DNA of 64,000 nucleotides from Stutzerimonas degradans (GTDB lineage Bacteria; Pseudomonadota; Gammaproteobacteria; Pseudomonadales; Pseudomonadaceae), in NCBI RefSeq assembly GCF_024448505.1, contig NZ_JAMOHV010000010.1, positions 1-64,000 on the forward strand, given 5' to 3'. Shown here piece after piece: positions 38,425-46,014 of this stretch; positions within the stretch are counted from its first letter, which is position 1; each line of letters starts with the position of its first letter. Below the pieces are notes generated by a model, which saw only the letters and a program-made list of their open reading frames with translations, was not told the origin of the DNA and did not search any database. The position numbers were made by a program, and so were the translations under genes.

Positions 38425-39719
38425 TTGCCGTCCTGCTGGCCGAACAGCGCCCGCACGAAGGCATCCGCCTCGAAGGTGCGCAGGTCATCGATACCCTCGC
38501 CGACGCCGATGTAGCGGATCGGCGTGCCGAACTGCTTGGCCAGGGCGAAGATCACCCCGCCCTTGGCGGTGCCGTCGAGCTTGGTCAGCGCCAGCCCGGT
38601 GAGCTCGACCGCCTGATTGAACTGGCGGGTCTGATTGATCGCGTTCTGTCCGGTGCCGGCGTCGAGCACCAGTAGCACCTCGTGCGGCGCCGTCTCGTCG
38701 AGCTTGCCGATCACCCGACGGACCTTCTTGAGCTCCTCCATCAGGTTGTCCTTGGTGTGCAGACGGCCGGCGGTGTCGGCGATCAGCACGTCGACACCAC
38801 GGGCCTTGGCGGCCTGCACCGCATCGAAGATCACCGAGGCCGAATCGGCGCCGGTGTGCTGGGCGATCACCGCGATGTTGTTGCGCTCGCCCCACACCTG
38901 CAGCTGCTCGACGGCGGCGGCGCGGAAGGTGTCGCCAGCAGCGAGCATGACCTTCTTGCCCTCCTGCTGCAGCTTGCGCGCCAGCTTGCCGATGGTGGTG
39001 GTCTTGCCGACGCCGTTCACGCCGACCACCAGAATCACGTAGGGCCGCGCCTGGCTGTCGATGATCAGCGGCTGCTCGACCGGTTGCAGCAGGCTCGCCA
39101 GCTCTTCCTGCAGCGCCTTGTACAGCGCACCGCTGTCGGCCAGTTCCTTGCGCGACACGCGGCGGGTGAGGTTCTGCATGATCACGCCGGTGGCTTCGAC
39201 GCCGACGTCGGCGGTCAGCAGGCGGGTTTCCAGCTCTTCGAGCAGGTCGTCGTCGATGGCCTTCTTGCCGAGGAACAGGCTGGCCATCCCCTCGCCGATG
39301 CTGGCGCTGGTCTTCGACAGGCCCTGGCGCAGGCGGGCGAAGAAGCCCAGCTTGGCCGGGGCCTCGGACGCCGGCGCGGCAGCGGCCGGCTGCGGTTCGG
39401 GCTGCGCTTCGAGCGGAGGCTCGACTTCTGGCTCGATTTCTAGCTGGGGCTCTTCAGGAACGGGTTCTGCGAGAACGGGTGCTGGGGAGGCAATGGGCTG
39501 CTCCGGCTCGGCAGTGCGCTCGGACTGTGCGGCCAGCGCCTCGGCCGTCTCGGCAGCCTGGATATCCGCGTGTTCGGCCAGTGGCTGGCTGTCTTCCGGC
39601 GGCTCACTGGCGGGCGGTTCGGCGGCCGGCGCCTGCGGCTTCTTGCGCAGCCAGCCGAACAGGCCCTTCTTCTCGCCGGGCTCGGCCGGCGTCTTCTTGT
39701 CGTCGTTGGAACCAAACAT
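38421..39719 (-). CDS. ftsY: Signal recognition particle receptor FtsY
   Basis: GTPase receptor that docks SRP-ribosome complexes at the inner membrane. An acidic, Ala/Glu/Pro-rich N-terminal A domain (about residues 1-130) is followed by the NG domain with [24 protein letters not shown] and [10 protein letters not shown]. The frame continues far upstream to 40103, but that stretch lacks FtsY character and overlaps the next gene's promoter. The ATG at 39719 (MFGSNDDKK) gives 432 residues. It is divergent from the M16 peptidase pair, as in other pseudomonads. Confidence 0.95.
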
Positions 39720-39930
39720 GGAGAAGATATTCTCAAGGATGCGAAACGCCGGCAGCCACGCGGCCGGCTGGACGGGCGCTATCCTAGCACCTCCCCGCCG
39801 GGGTGCGCTAAGCACGGGCGCAGGCCCCACGGCACTGCACGCTTTGCCTGTTCCGCCCTCGCCAGTACCATGTTCGGCGCTTTGCCCGCCCTGCCAGCCG
39901 CTTCGGCGCCATTGACCCGGGAAACCTGCT

Positions 39931-41283
39931 ATGCACCTGACGTTACGCCGCGCTGCGGCCCTGTTGCTCGGCGCGCTGTACCTGCCGCTGGTCGCCGCGA
40001 CCGACAGCCAGCCGACCCACGAATTCTTCCTCGACAACGGCCTGAAGGTGATCGTGCGCGAGGACCACCGCGCGCCGGTGGTGGTCTCCCAGCTCTGGTA
40101 CAAGGTCGGCTCCAGCTACGAGACGCCCGGCCAGACCGGCCTTTCGCACGCGCTCGAACACATGATGTTCAAGGGCAGCCGCAAGCTCGGTCCCGGCGAA
40201 GCCTCGCGCATCCTGCGCGAGCTGGGTGCCGAGGAAAACGCCTTCACCAGCGACGACTACACCGCCTATTACCAGGTGCTGGCGCGCGATCGCCTGGCGG
40301 TGGCCTTCGAGCTGGAAGCCGATCGCCTGGCCAGCCTCAAGCTGCCGGTCGAGGAATTCACCCGCGAGATCGAGGTGATCAAGGAAGAGCGCCGCCTGCG
40401 CACCGACGACAAGCCCAACGCGCTGGCCTTCGAGCGCTTCAAGACCGTCACCTACCCGGCCAGCGGCTACCGCAACCCAACCATCGGCTGGATGGCCGAT
40501 CTCGAACGCATGCAGGCCGACGAGCTGCGCGCCTGGTACGAGCAGTGGTACGCGCCGAACAACGCCACCCTGGTGGTGGTCGGCGACGTTACCCAGGACG
40601 AGGTGCGCGGCCTGGCCGAGCGCTACTTCGGTCCAATCGCCAAGCGCCCGCTGCCGTCGGCCAAGGCGCCGCTGGAACTGGACGAACCCGGCGAGCGGCG
40701 CCTGCAGCTGCACGTCAACACACAGCTGCCGACTCTGCTGATGGCGTTCAACGTGCCGAGCCTGTCGACCAAGGCGGACGCCCGCCAGATCCACGCCCTG
40801 CGCCTGATCGCCGCGCTGCTCGACGGCGGCTACAGCGCGCGCCTGCCGGAACGCCTGGAACGCGGCGAGGAGCTGGTGACCAGCGCCTCCGCCTGGTACA
40901 ACGCCTACGCCCGCGGCGACAGCCTGTTCATGCTCTCGGCGGTGCCCAACGTGCAGAAGGGCCGCAGCCTGGCCGATGTCGAAAGCCGCCTGTGGGCCGA
41001 GCTGGACCTGCTCAAGCAGCACGCGCCGAGCCGCGAGGAACTGGAGCGCGTGCGCGCCCAGGTGATCGCCGGACTGGTCTACGAGCGCGACTCGATCACC
41101 CAGCAGGCCACCACCATCGGCCAGCTGGAAACCGTCGGCCTTTCCTGGCGACTGATGGACGACGAACTGGCCGCGCTGGAGGCCGTCACCCCCGAGGACA
41201 TCCAGCAGGCGGCGCGCACCTACTTCACCCCCACGCGCCTGAGTGTCGCCCACGTGCTGCCCGAGGAGAGCGCCGATGAATGA
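39931..41283 (+). CDS. Zinc M16 (pitrilysin-type) peptidase, catalytic partner
   Basis: Exported peptidase of 450 residues with a signal peptide (cleavage near residue 22, LPLVAA). The M16 inverted zinc motif HxxEH is present as HALEHMMF, with a downstream Glu in EVIKEERR. Such M16B proteins work as heterodimers with a second subunit that lacks the metal site, and the next gene encodes just that. It overlaps that gene by 8 nt. The substrate is unknown. Confidence 0.93.
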   Translation: MHLTLRRAAALLLGALYLPLVAATDSQPTHEFFLDNGLKVIVREDHRAPVVVSQLWYKVGSSYETPGQTGLSHALEHMMFKGSRKLGPGEASRILRELGAEENAFTSDDYTAYYQVLARDRLAVAFELEADRLASLKLPVEEFTREIEVIKEERRLRTDDKPNALAFERFKTVTYPASGYRNPTIGWMADLERMQADELRAWYEQWYAPNNATLVVVGDVTQDEVRGLAERYFGPIAKRPLPSAKAPLELDEPGERRLQLHVNTQLPTLLMAFNVPSLSTKADARQIHALRLIAALLDGGYSARLPERLERGEELVTSASAWYNAYARGDSLFMLSAVPNVQKGRSLADVESRLWAELDLLKQHAPSREELERVRAQVIAGLVYERDSITQQATTIGQLETVGLSWRLMDDELAALEAVTPEDIQQAARTYFTPTRLSVAHVLPEESADE

Positions 41284-42787
41284 TTCCCGCACCCTGCGCC
41301 GCAGCCTGCCTGGCGTGCTGCTGGCCGCCTGCCTGGCCCTGACCGGTTGCGATCAGGACGCCCCCGTCCCGCCACCCCAGGCGGCGCCGGCGGCCACCGA
41401 GACCCGCCCGGCGGCGACCGGCGGCGACGCACCGCGCCTGGAATCGCTGGCCAGCCTCGACGAGCAGCCACTGGCGCGACGCAAACTCGACATCCAGACC
41501 TGGCAGACCGCCGAAGGCGCCAAGGTGCTGTTCGTCGAGGCTCACGAGCTACCGATGTTCGACCTGCGCCTGACCTTCGCCGCCGGCAGCAGCCAGGACG
41601 CCGGTACGCCAGGGCTGGCCCTGCTGACCAACGCGATGCTCAACGAAGGCGTCGCCGGCAAGGATGTCACCGCCATTGCCCAGGGCTTCGAGGGGCTCGG
41701 CGCCGACTTCAGCAACGGCTCCTACCGCGACATGGCGGTGGCCAGCCTGCGCAGCCTGAGCGCCGCGGACAAGCGCGCGGCGGCGCTCGAGCTGTTCAGC
41801 GAAGTGGTCGGCCGTCCGACCTTCCCCGAGGATTCGCTGCAGCGGATCAAGAACCAGCTGCTGGCCGGCTTCGAATTCCAGAAGCAGAACCCCGGCAAGC
41901 TGGCCAGCCTCGAACTGTTCGAGCAGCTCTATGGTGCGCATCCCTACGCGCACTCCAGCGAAGGCACTGCCGAGTCGGTGCCGGGCATCGGCGTGCAGCA
42001 GCTGCGCGAGTTCCATGCGCGCGCCTATGCCGCCGGCAATCTGGTGATCGCGCTGGTCGGCGACCTCGACCGTACCCAGGCCGAGGCCGTCGCCGCGCAG
42101 GTATCCGCCGCGCTGCCGCAGGGCCCGGCTTTGCCGGCGACCCCGGTACCCGAAGCACCGCCGGCCGGCAAGCACCACATCGAATACCCGTCCAACCAGA
42201 CCCACCTGCTGCTGGCCCAGCTCGGCATCCCGCGCGGCCATCCGGACTACGCGGCGCTGTACCTGGGCAACCAGATTCTCGGCGGCGGCGGTTTCGGCAC
42301 CCGGTTGATGGAAGAAGTGCGCGAGAAGCGCGGCCTGACCTACGGCATCTACTCGGGCTTCAGCCCGATGCGCGCCGCCGGGCCGTTCATGATCAGCATG
42401 CAGACCCGCGCCGAGCTGACCGACGGCTCACTGCAGCTGGTGCAGCAGCTGGTACGCGACTACCTCGCCGAAGGCCCGACCGAGGCCGAGCTGGAGCGCA
42501 GCAAGCGCGAAATCGCCGGCAGCTTCCCGCTCTCGACCGCGAGCAACGCCGACATTGTCGGCCAGCTCGGCAGCATCGGCTTCTACGACCTGCCGCTGAC
42601 CTATCTGGAAGATTTCATGGGCGAAATCCAGACGCTGACGGTCGAACAGGTCAAGGCGGCGATGAACAAGCACCTGCAACCGGACGGTTTCGTCATCGTC
42701 ACCGCCGGCCCCAGCGTCGAGCAGCAACCGCTGCCGCCGCCCACCGAACGACCTGTCGAACAGCCCAGCGCGGTTCCGGAGCATTGA
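41276..42787 (+). CDS. M16-family protein lacking the zinc motif, predicted lipoprotein
   Basis: Second subunit of the M16 pair, 503 residues from the ATG at 41276. It begins with a lipoprotein signal ending in LALTGC, so the mature protein is probably lipid-anchored. The M16 fold is evident (FDLRLTFAAGSSQDAGTPGLALLTNAMLNEG; EVREKRGLTYGIYSGF). The position of HxxEH reads LTNAMLNEG, with no metal ligands, so it is non-catalytic, while the C-terminal R/Y substrate-binding loop is kept. Its stop overlaps the rsmD start (TGATG). Confidence 0.92.
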   Translation: MNDSRTLRRSLPGVLLAACLALTGCDQDAPVPPPQAAPAATETRPAATGGDAPRLESLASLDEQPLARRKLDIQTWQTAEGAKVLFVEAHELPMFDLRLTFAAGSSQDAGTPGLALLTNAMLNEGVAGKDVTAIAQGFEGLGADFSNGSYRDMAVASLRSLSAADKRAAALELFSEVVGRPTFPEDSLQRIKNQLLAGFEFQKQNPGKLASLELFEQLYGAHPYAHSSEGTAESVPGIGVQQLREFHARAYAAGNLVIALVGDLDRTQAEAVAAQVSAALPQGPALPATPVPEAPPAGKHHIEYPSNQTHLLLAQLGIPRGHPDYAALYLGNQILGGGGFGTRLMEEVREKRGLTYGIYSGFSPMRAAGPFMISMQTRAELTDGSLQLVQQLVRDYLAEGPTEAELERSKREIAGSFPLSTASNADIVGQLGSIGFYDLPLTYLEDFMGEIQTLTVEQVKAAMNKHLQPDGFVIVTAGPSVEQQPLPPPTERPVEQPSAVPEH

Positions 42788-43380
42788 TGGCCAACCCACC
42801 GATTCGACCCAGCGCCCATGGCGGCCAGGGCCAGCTACGCATCATCGGCGGCGACTGGCGCTCGCGCCGCTTCAGCTTCCCCGACGCCGAAGGGCTGCGG
42901 CCGACGCCCGACCGCGTGCGCGAAACGCTGTTCAACTGGCTGATGCCGTACCTCTCCGGCGCGCGGGTACTCGACCCGTTCGCCGGCAGCGGCGCGCTCT
43001 ATCTCGAGGCGCTGTCGCGCGGCGCCGGCATAGCGCTGGCGCTGGACCTCAACGCCAACGCCATCGCCAGCCTGCGCAAGCATCTGGACACGCTGAGCTG
43101 CGGCAACGGCCAGCTGCTGCAGAGCGATGCCCTGCGCTACCTGGAAACCCAGACACCGTCTCCGTTCGATCTGGTGTTCCTCGATCCGCCGTTCAACAAG
43201 AACCTGCTGCAACCGGCGTGCGCGCTGCTCGAAGACAAGGGCTGGCTGGCCGAACGCGCCTGGATCTACACCGAAAGCGAAGCGGCGCCGTCGAGCCTGG
43301 GGCTGCCGGGCAACTGGCGTCTGCATCGCGAGAAGAAGGCCGGCAAGGTGTTTTACGCGCTGTGGGAGCGCACGGCCTGA
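42787..43380 (+). CDS. rsmD: 16S rRNA (guanine(966)-N(2))-methyltransferase
   Basis: Methylates G966 of 16S rRNA in the 30S subunit. The 197-residue protein has the RsmD start LRIIGGDWRSRRF, the LRPTPDRVRETLFNWL motif, SAM-binding DPFAGSGALYLEALSRGA, and the catalytic motif FLDPPFN. It is translationally coupled to the preceding M16 gene. The ftsY / M16 pair / rsmD neighbourhood is conserved in pseudomonads. Confidence 0.95.
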   Translation: MANPPIRPSAHGGQGQLRIIGGDWRSRRFSFPDAEGLRPTPDRVRETLFNWLMPYLSGARVLDPFAGSGALYLEALSRGAGIALALDLNANAIASLRKHLDTLSCGNGQLLQSDALRYLETQTPSPFDLVFLDPPFNKNLLQPACALLEDKGWLAERAWIYTESEAAPSSLGLPGNWRLHREKKAGKVFYALWERTA

Positions 43381-43388
43381 GCGGATCA

Positions 43389-43413
43389 GGTGCCGCGGCT
43401 GACGCGCGGCACC
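43389..43413. terminator. Terminator-like hairpin between rsmD and a convergent gene
   Basis: GGTGCCGCG pairs perfectly with CGCGGCACC around a 7-nt loop. It lies in the 40-nt gap between two convergent genes, and no T-run is visible on either side. Confidence 0.6.
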
Positions 43414-43420
43414 CTGCGGT

Positions 43421-43825
43421 TCAGTAGAAGTCGACCGTCTGCCCGTCGCGGTCGAAAGCCAGGAAGCGACCGATATTGCCGGTCTCGATGGCAGCGACCA
43501 TCATCTTCAGCGGCTCCTCGGCGTCGTCCGCGCCGGGCGTGATGCCGGCCAGCCCCGGCAGTGCGGCGGCGAAGAACAGGTCCCAAGCCACGCCGGTACG
43601 CTGCGATTCCTCGCGCAACGCGGCGAAGCTGCTCAGTTCCTCGGGTAGTTTGTCGACGCAGAGCACCGGCTTGAGCGAGCCGCCGGCATTCTCCTCGAAG
43701 CGCTGGCGCTCCTCCTCGGTGGCGTCGTCGGGCAGTTCCGCCGTGACGAAAACGAACAGCAGCCGCTGCGGCTCGCGTTCCTGCCGCGCGGCATTCAGGA
43801 GTTCATCGAACGGGGTGGTGGTCAT
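43421..43825 (-). CDS. Conserved hypothetical protein (small Pseudomonas family)
   Basis: Acidic 134-residue cytoplasmic protein starting at the ATG at 43825 (MTTTPFDELLNAARQ). I recognise it as a small conserved Pseudomonas family that databases have sometimes labelled ribonucleotide reductase subunit alpha. Nothing in the sequence supports that name: it is far too short and lacks reductase motifs. No signal peptide or membrane segment is seen. It is convergent with rsmD. Confidence 0.75.
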   Translation of the reverse strand: MTTTPFDELLNAARQEREPQRLLFVFVTAELPDDATEEERQRFEENAGGSLKPVLCVDKLPEELSSFAALREESQRTGVAWDLFFAAALPGLAGITPGADDAEEPLKMMVAAIETGNIGRFLAFDRDGQTVDFY

Positions 43826-44001
43826 GGCTTGGTTTCCAGGCTGCGAATTCACCGTGCACTGTTTACCCGCCGCGGCGCGCTGGCCATATCTCCAAAGGTG
43901 TACGTCCGCCGAAAGGCCTGCACCATTCAAGCCGCACATGGTGCTGTTCTTCGCCCATTGCAGGCACTAACGTCGAGCCAACCCAAGCGCTGCGAGCAAC
44001 C

Positions 44002-44982
44002 GTGACCGACCTCTTCCAACCCGCCTGGTGGCTGCCGGGGCCGCATCTGCAGACCCTGTGGAACCCGTTCTTCCGCACCACGCCGACACTCGCGCGCCGG
44101 CGCGAACGGCTGTGGCTGGCCGATGGCGATTTCATCGACCTCGACTGGCACGGCCCGCACGACGCCACGGCGCCGCTGGTGCTGGTGCTGCACGGGCTCA
44201 CCGGCTCGTCCAGCTCGCTTTACGTGCTGGGCCTGCAGCAACAGCTGGCCGCACGCGGCTGGACCAGCGTGGCGATCAACTGGCGCGGCTGTTCGGGCGA
44301 GCCCAACCTGCTGCCGCGCGCCTACCATTCCGGCGCCAGCGATGACCTCGGCGAAGTCATCACCCACCTGCAGGCCAGCCGCCCGCTGGCGCCGCTGCAC
44401 GCGGTCGGCTATTCGCTGGGCGGCAACGTGCTGCTCAAGTACCTGGGCGAAACTGCCGGCAGCTGCCCGCTGCGCAAGGCGGTCGCGGTGTCGGTGCCGT
44501 TTCGCCTGGACCAGTGCGCCGACCGCATTGGCCTGGGCTTCTCACGCGTTTATCAGGCGCATTTCATGAAGGCGATGGTCGCCTACGTGAAGGACAAGCA
44601 GCGGCTGTTCCGCGAACGCGACCTGCAGCAGCACCTGGCCACTCTCAGCGGCCTGGGCACGCTCGACGGCATGCGCACCTTCTGGGACTTCGACGGCCGC
44701 ATCACCGCCCCGCTGCATGGCTACCGGGACGCCGAGGACTACTACCGGCGCGCGTCGAGCCGCTATTTCCTGCCCGACATCGCGATCCCGACGCTGCTGA
44801 TCCAGGCCGCCGACGACCCCTTCGTGTTCCGCCACAGCGTGCCGGAAACCAGCGAACTGTCAGCGACCACCACGCTAGAACTGCACGCCCACGGCGGGCA
44901 CGTCGGCTTCATCGAGGGCACACCACGCCGTCCGCGCTACTACCTGGAGCGGCGCATTCCGCAGTGGCTGGCGGGTGCCTGA
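44002..44982 (+). CDS. YheT-family alpha/beta hydrolase
   Basis: Predicted esterase or hydrolase of 326 residues with the YheT-type N terminus (WWLPGPHLQTLWNPFF), the oxyanion region LVLVLHGLTGSS, the nucleophile elbow GYSLGGN, and the catalytic His in HGGHVGFIEG near the C terminus. The likely start is GTG at 44002. Substrate unknown. It is convergent with the exopolysaccharide-type cluster, whose last gene ends 7 nt away. Confidence 0.9.
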   Translation: MTDLFQPAWWLPGPHLQTLWNPFFRTTPTLARRRERLWLADGDFIDLDWHGPHDATAPLVLVLHGLTGSSSSLYVLGLQQQLAARGWTSVAINWRGCSGEPNLLPRAYHSGASDDLGEVITHLQASRPLAPLHAVGYSLGGNVLLKYLGETAGSCPLRKAVAVSVPFRLDQCADRIGLGFSRVYQAHFMKAMVAYVKDKQRLFRERDLQQHLATLSGLGTLDGMRTFWDFDGRITAPLHGYRDAEDYYRRASSRYFLPDIAIPTLLIQAADDPFVFRHSVPETSELSATTTLELHAHGGHVGFIEGTPRRPRYYLERRIPQWLAGA

Positions 44983-44988
44983 GCGATC

Positions 44989-46005
44989 TCAGCTGCCGAA
45001 CGGCAGCCACGCGTGCGGGAATCGTGCCTTGAGGCCGAGCCGGTCGATGCGCCACTCGGGCGGCAGCCCATCCTGCACCCGTGCTATCACCCGCAGGCTG
45101 CGCGTCGGTGCGCTGAACGGCGGGCGCAGTTCGACCGGGACCGGCGCTGCGTCGTCCACCGCCTGGATCACCACCGCCAGGCGCTGGCTGTGGTCCGGGA
45201 AAACCAGCATCAGCGACTTGCCGGGCATGGCCTCGGCGGCATGCCGCGGGTCGAGATAGACCCACACCTGCGGCTCGCCGTCGCTTTCCACGCGCAGCAG
45301 CGGCGTACCCGGTCCGACGTTCTCGCCAGGCGCGACGAGGATTTCGCCGACACGGCCGTCATTCTCGGCGCGCAGCTCCAGCCCCTGCAAACGGCTATCC
45401 AGCCAGGCCAGCTCAAGGTCGCGCTGACGCTGCTCGGGGCCGACCTCCGGCTGGCGACGCTGCTCCAGCTGATACAGCTCGCGCAGCCGTACATCACGCA
45501 GATCGGTCGCCGCCAGCAACTCGCCACGGGTGGCCGCGCCGGCATCGAGCAGCCGCTGGACCTGCCGTACGCGCGCTTCGGCACCTGCCAGCGACTCCTG
45601 CAGCAGCGCCCGTTCGGCTTCCAGGCTGGCGGCATTCGGGCTTTCCATCGGCGTGCTCGCCGCCTCCAGCAGGAAGCGCCGTGCCCGCCACTCCGGGTTG
45701 TCCAGACGCACCAGCAGCTCGCCGGCCGTGACCCGCTGCCCCGGCTGTACCAGCAGCTGCTGGACCTGCGCGGCGTCACGCGCGCGCAGCTCGCTGCCCG
45801 GCAGATGCAGCTGAGCCGGCGCCTCGATCAGCCACAGGGTGAGCACCCAGCGGCCGATCAGCCAAAGCAGCGGACTGAGTACCGCCAGCAGAATGAGGTA
45901 CCAGCGCACTCGGAAGGCCAGGCGCTTGCCCGGCGCATAGAGCACCTGCAGGCCCTGCTCCTGGGTGGGTTGTTGCTCCTTGGCGCTGGAGAATTTGATC
46001 TTCAT
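44989..46005 (-). CDS. HlyD-like membrane fusion protein of the putative polysaccharide export cluster
   Basis: Inner-membrane periplasmic adaptor of 338 residues: a cytoplasmic N terminus, one membrane helix (about 34-58), a first half-lipoyl motif (LLVQPGQRVTAGELLVRLD), an alpha-helical hairpin rich in Glu, Arg, Leu and Gln (about 115-205), a second half-lipoyl motif (GRVGEILVAPGENVGPGTPL), and a beta-barrel end. It is the last of four tightly packed genes, starting 9 nt after the TolC-like gene. It is predicted to bridge the glycosyltransferase and the outer-membrane factor. No ABC or RND pump is encoded nearby, which argues that the synthase itself moves the polymer. Confidence 0.85.
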   Translation of the reverse strand: MKIKFSSAKEQQPTQEQGLQVLYAPGKRLAFRVRWYLILLAVLSPLLWLIGRWVLTLWLIEAPAQLHLPGSELRARDAAQVQQLLVQPGQRVTAGELLVRLDNPEWRARRFLLEAASTPMESPNAASLEAERALLQESLAGAEARVRQVQRLLDAGAATRGELLAATDLRDVRLRELYQLEQRRQPEVGPEQRQRDLELAWLDSRLQGLELRAENDGRVGEILVAPGENVGPGTPLLRVESDGEPQVWVYLDPRHAAEAMPGKSLMLVFPDHSQRLAVVIQAVDDAAPVPVELRPPFSAPTRSLRVIARVQDGLPPEWRIDRLGLKARFPHAWLPFGS

Positions 46006-46014
46006 GCGATGTGC

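Noticed and set aside
39720-40103. N-terminal extension of ftsY
   Set aside because: The extra residues do not resemble the acidic FtsY A domain and would cover the start of the divergent M16 gene.
39570-41279. Plus-strand ORF of 569 codons
   Set aside because: It is an out-of-frame shadow of the M16 peptidase gene and also runs antisense through ftsY. It is Arg/Gly/Pro-rich with no motifs.
43421-43825. Ribonucleotide reductase subunit alpha as a product name
   Set aside because: The protein has only 134 residues and none of the catalytic cysteines or nucleotide-binding features of that enzyme; the name appears to be a propagated annotation error.
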